NCBI RefSeq assembly: GCF_002009425.1
Contig: NZ_CP019936.1
Span: 729,001 to 793,000, forward strand
Origin: Thiosocius teredinicola
GTDB lineage: Bacteria > Pseudomonadota > Gammaproteobacteria > Chromatiales > Chromatiaceae
Direction of reading: 5' to 3'
DNA: 64,000 nt
In this document: positions 27,049-36,603 of the stretch, piece after piece
Layout of the letters: every line of letters begins with the position of its first letter
Position numbering within the stretch: position 1 is the stretch's first letter
Made by a program: the position numbers and the translations under genes
Notes under the pieces: generated by a model
What the model was told of the DNA's origin: nothing
Databases searched by the model: none
Seen by the model: only the letters and a program-made list of their open reading frames with translations

Positions 27049-29160
27049 TCACGGAGAGGTCGGGTTATCCCCCAGCACCGCGCGCGGGGCGGTCAGCAGC
27101 GGCACTGCTGCATCGGTAAGTTGCCGGCTCAAGGTCGAATGACTCGACGTCAGTGCATCGCGCACCTGGTTTTGACTGGTTTGCGCATCGAACACCAGGC
27201 GCCCGAAGCTGCCGTAGTGGGTGAGCTTGCGGGCCAATGCCGCGACTGCGGTCGGGTTGGATGCGCCGATGAAACCGGTCGTCACGCCGTGCGCATCGGT
27301 GCTGACGAGCACGACACTGTGATCGTCAGCGCGATAGGTCGTGTTACCGATTTGCAGTCCGTTCCTGGTCAGGGTCTGTGTATCGCGCTCGAACAAGGCG
27401 GTTGCCGACGCCAACAGGCGATTGTCCCACCCGAGCAACAGGCGATTGTCTTCCGCATCGATCGAGGTCGAGTCGGTCGTTACCCGCAGGCCGGGGAATG
27501 TCTGCTGCCAATGGCGCGCCAGATCGTGCCAGGCTTCGAGCATTGCGTCCGAGGCATCGTTCGGCAGGATCAGCCAGCTGTTGCCGCCGAAAAGGCGGTT
27601 GAGTGCTGGCGGCTGTTCGGTGGCATCCAGATAGCGCAGCAGGTCGTATTGCGGGTCGATATCGATTCGCAGGGGCGCTGCGGGCAAGGTGATCTCGAAC
27701 GGTGTGGCGTCACCGGACATGTGGTGAGTGAACCAGCGGGCTTCAGACTCTCCGTGCAGGGTGATCGCGATCGGCAGGTCGAAACTGAAGGCGGTGTTGC
27801 CGCGTTGGTGGATCTGCGCGAGCACGTGGAATCCGCTACCGCGTTGTTCGACGTCGACCGTTCCGAGACCGATGTGCGGTGCGCCGGGTCGCATAAGCCA
27901 GGGTGCGAATTGCTGCTGCATGGCTTTGTCGTCACCGATGACCGTGTTCACGGCGTCGACGAAACCGATGCGGGTGAACTTGTGCTGGCTCCACAGCCTT
28001 TTGAGTCCGGCGGCGAAGGCGTCATCGCCGAGCGCACGCCGCAGCATGTGGAAGACCATCAGCGACTTGCTGTAGCCGATCGACTGGCTGGCTTCGTTGT
28101 GCCGGCTGACGAAGCGCGTCAGCGGTTGGTCGTGGTTCTCTGCGGCGTAGTTGCTGTAACGCTGCAACGCCTTCAAGCGATACTGATCGCTCTTGCCCTG
28201 GCGTTCCTGCATCCAGTGATCGGCCAGGTAGGCTGTCAGCCCCTCGCTCCAGTTACCGTTGTCGTAGTCGATCCAGACTCCGTTGCCCCACCAGTTGTGC
28301 AGGATCTCGTGCGGCAGCGAGGTATAGGGAATGAACGGCAGCCGCATCACCTGCGAGCCGAGCAGGGTGAACGACGGCATACCGTAGCCGGTCTGCCAGT
28401 GGTTCTCGACGACGGCGAACTTCTCGAACGGGTAGGCACCGATCAGGCGGCTGTAGTGATCGATGTAGTCGCCCATGATGCCGAGGTAGCGATCAGCCAG
28501 CTCCGGATCGTCATTGAGCAACCAGACCGACAGCGTGACATCGCCGTGCTGGCGTGCGTGCCGCACGAAGCGACCGGCAAGCAGGTAGATATCGTCGAGC
28601 GGCGCATTTGATGTCCAGGTCACGGCGGCCTCGCCGGCATCGCGCCGGCCCATACTGAGGCTCTGCCAACCGTCGGGCAGGCTAATCTCGATCAAGGTTT
28701 GCGTGATGGCGGCATCGAACACGGGATACCACGCCGACGCGCCATCGAGATATACCGCCTGCTGCGACACGACACCTTGCGGCATATCACCGTGGCCGCG
28801 TTGCTCGGAAAACACGGGGCGGCCATGGTAATGCAACTTTAGTCGCTTGCCTGGCGTCTTTAATGTGACACGATAGGCGGTGCGCAGCCCGTCGGACGAA
28901 GTCGATACGGTTTCGAGGCGGCCGGATGCGGTGGTGAGCGATAGGCCGCTGTTGAGAACGAACTCGAATCTATCGCTCGCCCGATCGACGCTGATCTCGT
29001 CGGTCACGCGCATTTCGCCGGCCGCGGGGATGAGTTCGACCGACATCGAATGCGCCACACCGGCACCGATTGCATCAAGAGGAAGATAAATGCTGAAAAG
29101 AAAGACGATGAAACGCGCTGTGTGCGCCAACGCGTTAACAGGGTTTATCGGTGTTTTCAT
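27049..29160 (-). CDS. M1-family-like zinc metallopeptidase, exported
   Basis: This protein of about 703 residues has an N-terminal hydrophobic export segment (FIVFLFSIYLPLDAIGAGVA), a beta-rich region, and a gluzincin active site near residue 285: HEILHNWWGNGVW, then WSEGLTAYLADHW, i.e. HExxH followed about 17-18 residues later by the third zinc ligand Glu. This is the M1 aminopeptidase arrangement. The usual GAMEN exopeptidase motif is not obvious, so it may be a divergent member. The chosen ATG has AGGA 8 nt upstream and gives a complete signal. It lies inside the divergently transcribed ChaN-like gene, so the two 5' ends overlap by 71 bp. A start further out is possible but has less support. 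Confidence 0.85.
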   Translation of the reverse strand: MKTPINPVNALAHTARFIVFLFSIYLPLDAIGAGVAHSMSVELIPAAGEMRVTDEISVDRASDRFEFVLNSGLSLTTASGRLETVSTSSDGLRTAYRVTLKTPGKRLKLHYHGRPVFSEQRGHGDMPQGVVSQQAVYLDGASAWYPVFDAAITQTLIEISLPDGWQSLSMGRRDAGEAAVTWTSNAPLDDIYLLAGRFVRHARQHGDVTLSVWLLNDDPELADRYLGIMGDYIDHYSRLIGAYPFEKFAVVENHWQTGYGMPSFTLLGSQVMRLPFIPYTSLPHEILHNWWGNGVWIDYDNGNWSEGLTAYLADHWMQERQGKSDQYRLKALQRYSNYAAENHDQPLTRFVSRHNEASQSIGYSKSLMVFHMLRRALGDDAFAAGLKRLWSQHKFTRIGFVDAVNTVIGDDKAMQQQFAPWLMRPGAPHIGLGTVDVEQRGSGFHVLAQIHQRGNTAFSFDLPIAITLHGESEARWFTHHMSGDATPFEITLPAAPLRIDIDPQYDLLRYLDATEQPPALNRLFGGNSWLILPNDASDAMLEAWHDLARHWQQTFPGLRVTTDSTSIDAEDNRLLLGWDNRLLASATALFERDTQTLTRNGLQIGNTTYRADDHSVVLVSTDAHGVTTGFIGASNPTAVAALARKLTHYGSFGRLVFDAQTSQNQVRDALTSSHSTLSRQLTDAAVPLLTAPRAVLGDNPTSP

Positions 29161-30274
29161 GAGTGCAATCCTGATCTCCGCCGTGGCGGCTTCCGAAACA
29201 ACGACAGGCCAGACTCCGATTGTTGTCGAGACGGCAAAAAGCGCAACCCTGCCAGAAGTCATGTCGCGTCTCAAAGGTGAGCGCGTGGTTTATGTCGGCG
29301 AGACACACACGGCATATGCCGACCATCTGCTGCAGCTCGACGTACTCAAGGCCATGGCGGCAGACTCCGCGCCGTTGGCTGTCGGGGTTGAATGGTTTCA
29401 GGCGCGCTTTCAACCTGTCCTCGACGACTACAGCGCCGGGCGCATCGATGAAGCCGAGCTGCTGCGCCGCACCGAATACTACGACCGCTGGCGATTCGAC
29501 TACCGGTTATACCGACCGATACTGCAGTTTGCCAAAGACAACGGCATTCCGCTGGTCGCGTTGAACGCGTCGCGCGAACTGACCAACGAGATCCGCCGGG
29601 TCGGCATCGACGGTCTGTCGCAGGAATTCAAACAGGATCTGCCGGACGGCTACGATTTTGCCGACAAGGCCTATGCCGACCGGTTGCGCGAGATGTTCAA
29701 GCAGCACCCGGCAGGCGATGCGCAATTCGATCGATTCCTCGAAGTGCAGCTCACCTGGGACGAGATGATGGCGCAACGTGCCGCGGATTATCTCAAGGCC
29801 AATCCGGATGCGCGCATGCTGGTATTGGCGGGCAAGGGGCATATCGGTGGACGTAGCGGCATCCCCAATCGCGTGGCGCGGCGTACCGGCATTGATGGCA
29901 CGGTCATCGGCAGCTTCAACCCGGCGACAGCCATGTTCGGTGAGGCGGACTTCCTGGTGCTGATCAACGATCAGCCCCTACCGCCGCCGGGCCTTATGCA
30001 GATCATGCTCGATGAACGCGACGAAGGTGTGTTCGTCAAAGATTTTTCCGACGGCAGTCCTGCGGAGAAGGCGGGCGTCGAAAAGAAAGACCGGATCGTC
30101 AAGATCAACGATATACCGATCGATCACTATGCCGATGTGAAGATCGCCATGATCGACGAGCTGCCGGGCAACGAGGTCAGCGTGACCGTCGAGCGTGACA
30201 GCCTGTTTCGTGGCAAGAAGACCTTGTCGCTGAGTTTCAAGCTCGGCGGCGAAGTCATGATGTCGCCGCACTGA
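29090..30274 (+). CDS. ChaN-family haem-binding-like protein with C-terminal PDZ domain
   Basis: This 394-residue exported protein has a signal peptide (hydrophobic core about 16-33), a ChaN/DUF399 domain (about 45-270) with VVYVGETHTAYADHLLQL, GVEWFQARFQP and the conserved YDRWRFDYRLYRPIL, and a PDZ domain at about 300-390 (DGSPAEKAGVEKKDRIVKIN). ChaN of Campylobacter binds two haems and is tied to iron uptake; PDZ fusions of this domain occur in many proteobacteria. No lipobox is visible. AGAGGA lies about 6 nt before the ATG. Proximity to feoABC fits an iron role, but this is inference. Its 5' end overlaps the divergent peptidase gene by 71 bp. Confidence 0.88.
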   Translation: MLKRKTMKRAVCANALTGFIGVFMSAILISAVAASETTTGQTPIVVETAKSATLPEVMSRLKGERVVYVGETHTAYADHLLQLDVLKAMAADSAPLAVGVEWFQARFQPVLDDYSAGRIDEAELLRRTEYYDRWRFDYRLYRPILQFAKDNGIPLVALNASRELTNEIRRVGIDGLSQEFKQDLPDGYDFADKAYADRLREMFKQHPAGDAQFDRFLEVQLTWDEMMAQRAADYLKANPDARMLVLAGKGHIGGRSGIPNRVARRTGIDGTVIGSFNPATAMFGEADFLVLINDQPLPPPGLMQIMLDERDEGVFVKDFSDGSPAEKAGVEKKDRIVKINDIPIDHYADVKIAMIDELPGNEVSVTVERDSLFRGKKTLSLSFKLGGEVMMSPH

Positions 30275-30282
30275 CCGGCTTT

Positions 30283-30308
30283 ACGGACGGGATCGTGATC
30301 CCGTCCGT
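30283..30308. terminator. 12-bp perfect hairpin between the convergent ChaN and glgP genes
   Basis: Arms ACGGACGGGATC and GATCCCGTCCGT leave only a 2-nt loop on paper. It sits in the 54-nt gap between two converging genes, where a shared terminator is expected. There is no T tract on either side. Confidence 0.6.
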
Positions 30309-30328
30309 CGATTCGTGCCGCACACGCC

Positions 30329-32812
30329 TTACGACAGCGCTTTCAGCTTCCAGATATCGTCGTTGTATTCGCTGATCGTGCGGTCGGTCGAAAAGCCGCC
30401 GCTGGAAGCACAGTTGCGAATACTCATGCGCACCCACTGATCCTGGTCGCGCCATGCCGCTTCGGCGCTGGCCTGTGCATCGATATAGCTGCGGAAGTCG
30501 GCCAGTGTCATCCACGGATCGTGCGGGCTCTTGATGCTGTCGATGATGCCGCGGAACAGGCAGGGCTCGATAGCGCTGAAGTGATCGCTCTCGAGCAGGT
30601 CGATAACGGCCGCCAGGTCCGGGTCGCTGTCGATATAGCTTTGCGGGTTGTAGCGACCGCGCAGGCCGGCAACCTCTTCCGCTTTCAGCCCGAACAGGAA
30701 GAAGTTTTCTTCGCCGACGGCATCCATGATCTCGATGTTCGCACCGTCGTAGGTGCCGATCGTAATCGAGCCGTTCATCATGAACTTCATGTTGCCGGTG
30801 CCCGACGCTTCCTTGCCGGCGGTCGATATCTGCTCCGACAGGTCGGCCGCGGGACAGATGTACATCATCTTAGTCACGCCGTAGTTCGGCAGAAACACCA
30901 CTTTCAAGCGATCGCCGACCGCCGGGTCGCCATTGATCACCGAGGCAACGTTGTTGATCAGCTTGATGATCTCTTTGGCGCGCTGATAACCCGGGGCGGC
31001 CTTGCCGCCGATCAGCACGCAGCGATTTACCCAGTTTTCGGTATCGCCGCTGCGGATGCGGTTGTACAGGTGGATCACGTGCAACACGTTCAGCAGTTGC
31101 CGCTTGTATTCGTGGATACGCTTCACCTGGATGTCGAACAGCGACGATGGATCGAAGCGCACCCCGGTCAAGGCCAGCACCATATCGGCCAAGCGCCGCT
31201 TGTTGTGCAGTCTGATCTCCTGCCAACGCTTCATGAAGTTCTTGTCACCGTCGTCGGCCCACGGCTTGAGCTTTTCGAGTCGGCCCAGGTCGGCCTGCCA
31301 GCCGTCGCCGATGGTCTCGGTCAACAATTCGGCGAGCTGCGGGTTCGACATCGCCAGCCAGCGTCGTGGGGTGACGCCGTTGGTCTTGTTGTTGAACTTC
31401 TCGGGCCACAGTTCGTAGAAATCCTTGAACAGACCTTTGGTCAACAGGTCGGAATGCAGTGCGGCGACGCCGTTGACCGAGAAGCTGCCAACGATTGCCA
31501 GGTAGGCCATGCGCACTTGCGGGTCCGGTCCTTCTTCGATCAAAGACATCCTGCGCACGCGGTCGGTGTCGCCGGGCCAGCGCTGACGCACGTCGGCCAG
31601 GAAGCGCGCATTGATCTCGTAGATGATCTCCAGCAGGCGCGGCAGTAACTGCGCGAACAGTCTGACCGGCCAGCGTTCGAGCGCCTCGGGCAGCAGCGTA
31701 TGGTTGGTATAGGCCATACAGTTGCGCGTGATCTCCCAGGCGTCGTTCCATTCCAAGCGCTTGTCGGGATCGTCGAGCAGCAGGCGCATCAGTTCTGCTA
31801 CCGCGATGCTGGGGTGGGTATCGTTGAGCTGGAATACGTTGCATTCGGCAAACTGGGTCAACGGTTGGTCGCCCCATTGACGGAACACGTCCTGCAGACT
31901 GGCCGACGTCAGGAAATACTGTTGGCGCAGGCGCAGTTCCTTGCCGTTTTCGTTGGCGTCGTTCGGATACAACACCATCGTGATGTTTTCCGCTTCGTTC
32001 TTGCTTGCCACCGAGTCGGCGTAGTCGCCCGCGTTGAATTCGTGCAGGTTGAACGCATCGGTTGCCGAAGCCGACCACAATCGCAAGGTGTTGACGATGT
32101 TGTTGCGGTAACCGGATACCGGCACATCGTAGGGCACGGCCAGCACGTCTTCGGTGTCGATCCAGCGTGCGCGCGGGCGGCCCTGCAGGTCGGTAAAGTG
32201 TTCAGTGCGGCCACCGAACTTGATGAACTGCGTGTACTCGGGGCGCTCAACTTCCCACGGGTGGCCATCGCGCAGCCAGTGGTCGGGGTCTTCGACCTGG
32301 TAGCCGTTCTCGATGTGCTGGTGAAACATGCCGTACTCGTAGCGCAGGCCGTAGCCGGTAACCGGCAGGCCGAGCGTGGCACAGCTATCGAGGAAGCAGG
32401 CTGCCAGACGCCCGAGACCCCCGTTGCCCAGGCCGGCATCCGGTTCGGTATCTTCGATTTCTTCGAGCGCGATGGCGAAATCCTTGACCGCCTTGTCGAC
32501 CGGTTCTTCGAGATCGAGGTTGAGCAGGTGGTTGCCCAGCGAGCGGCCGATCAGGTATTCGAGCGACAGGTAGTGCGAGCGGCGTACGCCGTCGCGCTTG
32601 TACATGCACCAGGTGTTGCGCCACTCGCTCATGATGCGATCGCGCACGGTGTAGGCGAGTGCCTCGTACAGGTAGAAACGGTCACAACCGAGGAAGCGTC
32701 CGAGGTGGTATTCGAGGTACCGCCGGATATCCTCGCTCAGGTCATTCGAACCGGAGGGCAGGGCCGGCATGTTGGGCAAAATGCACGCGTCAGTCGTATC
32801 TTGTTCGGCCAC
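30329..32812 (-). CDS. glgP: Glycogen phosphorylase
   Basis: GlgP releases glucose-1-phosphate from glycogen or maltodextrin using inorganic phosphate and PLP. The 827-residue length is standard. Visible signatures are RSHYLSLEYLIGRSLGNHLL, GNGGLGRLAACFLDS and the PLP-lysine segment ASGTGNMKFMMNGSITIGT (about 670-690). The start is GTG, supported by GGAGG 8 nt upstream. It is the last gene of the minus-strand glycogen run, 19 nt after glgA, and is convergent with the ChaN gene. Product glucose-1-P can be reused by GlgC or enter glycolysis and the pentose phosphate route through genes of the same block; I see no phosphoglucomutase in the window. Confidence 0.96.
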   Translation of the reverse strand: MAEQDTTDACILPNMPALPSGSNDLSEDIRRYLEYHLGRFLGCDRFYLYEALAYTVRDRIMSEWRNTWCMYKRDGVRRSHYLSLEYLIGRSLGNHLLNLDLEEPVDKAVKDFAIALEEIEDTEPDAGLGNGGLGRLAACFLDSCATLGLPVTGYGLRYEYGMFHQHIENGYQVEDPDHWLRDGHPWEVERPEYTQFIKFGGRTEHFTDLQGRPRARWIDTEDVLAVPYDVPVSGYRNNIVNTLRLWSASATDAFNLHEFNAGDYADSVASKNEAENITMVLYPNDANENGKELRLRQQYFLTSASLQDVFRQWGDQPLTQFAECNVFQLNDTHPSIAVAELMRLLLDDPDKRLEWNDAWEITRNCMAYTNHTLLPEALERWPVRLFAQLLPRLLEIIYEINARFLADVRQRWPGDTDRVRRMSLIEEGPDPQVRMAYLAIVGSFSVNGVAALHSDLLTKGLFKDFYELWPEKFNNKTNGVTPRRWLAMSNPQLAELLTETIGDGWQADLGRLEKLKPWADDGDKNFMKRWQEIRLHNKRRLADMVLALTGVRFDPSSLFDIQVKRIHEYKRQLLNVLHVIHLYNRIRSGDTENWVNRCVLIGGKAAPGYQRAKEIIKLINNVASVINGDPAVGDRLKVVFLPNYGVTKMMYICPAADLSEQISTAGKEASGTGNMKFMMNGSITIGTYDGANIEIMDAVGEENFFLFGLKAEEVAGLRGRYNPQSYIDSDPDLAAVIDLLESDHFSAIEPCLFRGIIDSIKSPHDPWMTLADFRSYIDAQASAEAAWRDQDQWVRMSIRNCASSGGFSTDRTISEYNDDIWKLKALS

Positions 32813-32831
32813 GAGAGTTACCTCCTACTCG

Positions 32832-34286
32832 TCAATCCGCACCGTACACGTCCAGGTAGGCCTGTGCGCTCTGCTTCCAGCCGTACTCTGCACGCATCCC
32901 GGTCTTGATCAGTTTCATCCACTGCTTGGGTTGTTCGAACAGTTCGAGCGCCCGCTCAATTGCCGCCTGCAGGGCATGCGTGGTCGGTTCGGTGAACACG
33001 AAACCGTTGGCTTCGCCGCGGGCGATACTGCGTGGTGTTGCATCGACGACCGTGTCCGCCAGTCCGCCGGTCTCGCGAACGACCGGTGGCGTGCCGTAGC
33101 ACAGGCTGTACATCTGATTCAGCCCGCAAGGTTCGTACCGAGATGGCATTGCGAAGATGTCGCAACCGGCTTCGAGCTGATGTGCCAGTGTTTCAGAATA
33201 GCCCAAATGGCTGAACACGCGGTCGGGGTGGGTCTTGCTGAGCGCTTCAAGTTGGTGCATCAGCTTGGCTTCGCCGGTACCGATCAGCACAAACTTGGCG
33301 TTGGTTCGCTCGAGCAGGGGCGGAATGGCGTCGAGCAACAGGTCGATACCCTTTTGATAGACCAGACGGCCGACCGAGCCGATCAGCGGCACCGGTTGTT
33401 GGATGACCTCTTCGCTGGCGCCCATTGCCGTCAGCAATGCCTGGCGGTTGGCGCGCTTACCGGCGCGCACCTTGCCGCCGGCCTGGTAGTGCGCCACCAG
33501 GTGCTTGTCGGTGCGCGGGTTCCAGGTGATGTCATCGATGCCGTTGAGGATGCCGACAAGTTTGTCGCTGACGGCACTGAGGATCGGCGCATAACCGTAA
33601 CCGTACTCCGGCGTGCGGATCTCGTCGGCGTAACGCGGGCTGACGGTCGTCAACACGTCACTGAACATCAGGCCGGCCTTGAGCATCGAGAAACGACCAT
33701 AGAACTCGCCCAGTTCCATCGACCACCAATGTGCCGGCAGGTGAAGCGACTGGAAGGTGCCGAAGTCGAACTGGCAGTCGTAGGCGATGTTGTGCACGGT
33801 GAACACGGTACGCGGCGGCTGTGTCTCAACCGACAGGTAGGCCGGCAGCAGGCCTGTCTGCCAATCGTTGGCATGTACCGCGTCTGCCTGCCATCCCAGG
33901 CTCAGCCCGTCCATCGCAAGGCTGGCCGCGGCTTCGCTCAACAGCGCAAAGCGCGTGGGGTTGTCCGGCCAGTCCTGCTGGTTGGCTCCGGTATAGGGAT
34001 CGCCGACGCGATCGAATGCCGTCGGTGCATCGACCAGCCACAACGGCATCTTCATTTCCGGATGCATCGCTTCGAGTATGCGCACCTCGGTGCCCGCCGA
34101 CAGCTTGAGCCAGCCGAGCACGCGCATCTGGGTAAGGCGGTCGAGCACGGTGCGATAGGCGGGAATCACGACGCGCACATCGACGCCCAGTTCGGCGAGC
34201 GCATTGGGCAGGCTGTGGGCGACATCGGCGAGCCCACCGGTTTTGATCAGCGGGAACATTTCGCTGGCGGCGAAGAGCAACTTCAT
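32832..34286 (-). CDS. glgA: Glycogen synthase (ADP-glucose)
   Basis: This GT5 enzyme extends alpha-1,4-glucan from ADP-glucose. The 484 residues carry the N-terminal ADP-glucose site KTGGLADVAHSLPNAL (Lys15 region), HNIAYDCQF, GILNGIDDITWNP and the C-terminal EPCGLNQMYSLCYGTPPVV motif with the catalytic glutamate. Length is normal. It is preceded by glgB (139-nt gap, the largest inside the run) and followed by glgP. The gap may carry an internal promoter, though I see no clear boxes. No strong ribosome site precedes the ATG. Confidence 0.96.
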   Translation of the reverse strand: MKLLFAASEMFPLIKTGGLADVAHSLPNALAELGVDVRVVIPAYRTVLDRLTQMRVLGWLKLSAGTEVRILEAMHPEMKMPLWLVDAPTAFDRVGDPYTGANQQDWPDNPTRFALLSEAAASLAMDGLSLGWQADAVHANDWQTGLLPAYLSVETQPPRTVFTVHNIAYDCQFDFGTFQSLHLPAHWWSMELGEFYGRFSMLKAGLMFSDVLTTVSPRYADEIRTPEYGYGYAPILSAVSDKLVGILNGIDDITWNPRTDKHLVAHYQAGGKVRAGKRANRQALLTAMGASEEVIQQPVPLIGSVGRLVYQKGIDLLLDAIPPLLERTNAKFVLIGTGEAKLMHQLEALSKTHPDRVFSHLGYSETLAHQLEAGCDIFAMPSRYEPCGLNQMYSLCYGTPPVVRETGGLADTVVDATPRSIARGEANGFVFTEPTTHALQAAIERALELFEQPKQWMKLIKTGMRAEYGWKQSAQAYLDVYGAD

Positions 34287-34425
34287 GGCGATTGGTGATG
34301 CGGTTAGCGAGCGTGACAGTTCGATACTGCCAGAGTTATCCGCATCGTTGCGACCGCCAAGTGACGACCTACTATTGTCGTGTGCTGTCTGCCTGCTTGT
34401 TGCCCAGCCATAGACTCAACCCTTT

Positions 34426-36603
34426 TCATTCTTGTCGTTGTAAGAACACGGCGCCGAGCGGGGGGAGATCCACCGCTGCCGAACACTCGAAATTGCGCCA
34501 TGCGTCCGCGGTAGCGACGACCTGGCCGCTGTTGCCGACGTCGCTGCCGCCATAGACGTTCGCGTCCGTGTTGAGAATCTCTCGGTACACGCCGCCGTGG
34601 TGCAAGCCGATGCGGTAGGCCTTGCGTGGCACCGGCGTGAAATTGAACAGGCATACCACAGACTGGCCCGCCCCATGTCGAATCAGGCTCAGCACCGATT
34701 GGTCGCTGTCGTGACATTCGATCCACTCGAATCCCTGGCTTTCGAAGTCGTGGCGGTGCAACGCCGGCTGTTCGCGATACAGGTGATTGAGATCGCGGAT
34801 CAGGTTCTGCAGGCCGCGATGCGTATTGTGTTCGAGCAGCGGCCAGTCGATGGCTTCACCGTCGCGCCACTCGTGCCATTGGCCGAATTCGCCACCCATA
34901 AACAGCAGCTTCTTGCCGGGGTGGGCGTATTGCCACGCAAACAGCAGACGCAGGTTGGCGAACTTCTGCCACAGGTCGTTGGGCATCTTGTCCAGCAGGC
35001 TGCGCTTCATATGCACCACTTCGTCGTGCGACAGCGGCAACACGAAGTTTTCGGTGTAAGTGTACATCTGGCTGAACGTCAGGTTGTCGTGGTGGTAGCG
35101 ACGGTGTACCGGGTCGAGTTCCATGTAGGCCAGGGTGTCGTTCATCCAGCCCATGTTCCATTTCATGCTGAAACCCAGGCCGCCCATCCAGTTCGGTCGC
35201 GACACCATCGGCCAGGCGGTGGATTCCTCGGCGATCGTCAGGGCGCCGGGGAAGCGGGCGTGCAGCACACCGTTGACGTGGCGCAGAAACTCGATGGCAT
35301 CGAGGTTTTCGCGCCCGCCGTATTGATTGGGCAGCCAGTCGCCGTCGTTGCGCGAATAGTCGAGATACAGCATCGATGCCACCGCATCGACACGCAGTCC
35401 ATCGACGTGAAACTCCTCTATCCAGTAGACCGCATTGGCCAACAGGAAGTTGGCGACCTCACGCCGTCCATAGTCGAAGATCAGTGTGCCCCAGTCGCGA
35501 TGCTCGCCGCGCCGCGGGTCGGCGTGTTCATAGACCGCTTCGCCGGTGAAACGCGCCAGCGCGAAATCGTCTTTGGGGAAGTGACCGGGTACCCAGTCGA
35601 GGATTACGCCGATGTTGTGAAGATGACACTGGTCGACGAAGTAGCGGAAGTCGTCCGGGTCGCCGAAGCGTGCCGTCGGCGCGAAGTAGCCGGATACCTG
35701 GTAACCCCAGGATTGATCGAGCGGGTGCTCCATGACCGGCATCAATTCGATATGCGTGTAGCCCAGGTCGTTGACGTAGGGAATCAGCTCATCGGCCAGC
35801 TCGCGGTAGTTCAGGAAGCGGCCATCCGCATGCCGCCGCCATGATCCCGGGTGCACCTCGTAGATCGACATGGGCCGTTCCATCCAGGCCCACTGCTCGC
35901 GGCTGGACAGCCATTCGCCGTCCTGCCAGTGGTATTGGGTCGGCACGGTGACCTTGGAAGCCGTATCGGGCCGCAACGTCATCTGCTGGCCGTAAGGATC
36001 GGCCTTGAGCAGGCAGTCGCCGTGCTTGCTGATGAATTCGAATTTGTACAGATCGCCCGGGGTCAGGCCTGGGATGAACAGCTCCCAGACACCGGAACCG
36101 CCGCGGTTGCGCATCGGGTGGCGCAGGCCGTTCCAACCGTTGAAATCGCCGACCACGCTCGCGCGTTTGACGGCCGGGGCCCATACCGCGAAGCGGCAGC
36201 CGCTGATGCCGTCGATCACCAGGTAATGAGCGCCGAGGATGCGGTAGATATGGTGGTGCCGACCTTCGTTGAACAGATGCAGGTCGAGGTCGGAAATCAG
36301 GGGTTCGAAACTGTACGGAGAAATTCCCGAATGGCGATTGCCGTCGCCCTTCTCAACCCAGGTGAGACTGTGGTGTTTGGGCAGCGCCGCGGCCTGTTCT
36401 GGCGTCAGGGCGATCTCGAAAATATCGCTGTTTGGAATGCGCTGCATCGCACCGACATTGTCGAGCTCGACGCTTTCGGCGTTCGGCATGAAGGCGCGTA
36501 CCACGGTGCACCCGCCTTCGGGCTGACAGCCCAGGATACTGAACGGGTCATGCGATTCGCCACGCTGCAGCATGGCCAAGGGATAGGGCAGTTTAACCGG
36601 CAT
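34426..36603 (-). CDS. glgB: 1,4-alpha-glucan branching enzyme
   Basis: GlgB (GH13) creates alpha-1,6 branches. The 725-residue protein has an extra N-terminal domain (about 1-110), a CBM48 module (about 115-215), and the catalytic barrel with ELMPVMEHPLDQSWGYQ, nucleophile DGLRVDAVASMLY, acid/base IAEESTAWP and LSHDEVVH, followed by the C-terminal beta domain. All catalytic positions are present. Its ATG overlaps the malQ stop by 11 nt, so translation is coupled. Confidence 0.96.
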   Translation of the reverse strand: MPVKLPYPLAMLQRGESHDPFSILGCQPEGGCTVVRAFMPNAESVELDNVGAMQRIPNSDIFEIALTPEQAAALPKHHSLTWVEKGDGNRHSGISPYSFEPLISDLDLHLFNEGRHHHIYRILGAHYLVIDGISGCRFAVWAPAVKRASVVGDFNGWNGLRHPMRNRGGSGVWELFIPGLTPGDLYKFEFISKHGDCLLKADPYGQQMTLRPDTASKVTVPTQYHWQDGEWLSSREQWAWMERPMSIYEVHPGSWRRHADGRFLNYRELADELIPYVNDLGYTHIELMPVMEHPLDQSWGYQVSGYFAPTARFGDPDDFRYFVDQCHLHNIGVILDWVPGHFPKDDFALARFTGEAVYEHADPRRGEHRDWGTLIFDYGRREVANFLLANAVYWIEEFHVDGLRVDAVASMLYLDYSRNDGDWLPNQYGGRENLDAIEFLRHVNGVLHARFPGALTIAEESTAWPMVSRPNWMGGLGFSMKWNMGWMNDTLAYMELDPVHRRYHHDNLTFSQMYTYTENFVLPLSHDEVVHMKRSLLDKMPNDLWQKFANLRLLFAWQYAHPGKKLLFMGGEFGQWHEWRDGEAIDWPLLEHNTHRGLQNLIRDLNHLYREQPALHRHDFESQGFEWIECHDSDQSVLSLIRHGAGQSVVCLFNFTPVPRKAYRIGLHHGGVYREILNTDANVYGGSDVGNSGQVVATADAWRNFECSAAVDLPPLGAVFLQRQE

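Noticed and set aside
32769-34298. 509-residue plus-strand frame over glgA
   Set aside because: Antisense to a catalytic glycogen synthase with all motifs; no domain of its own.
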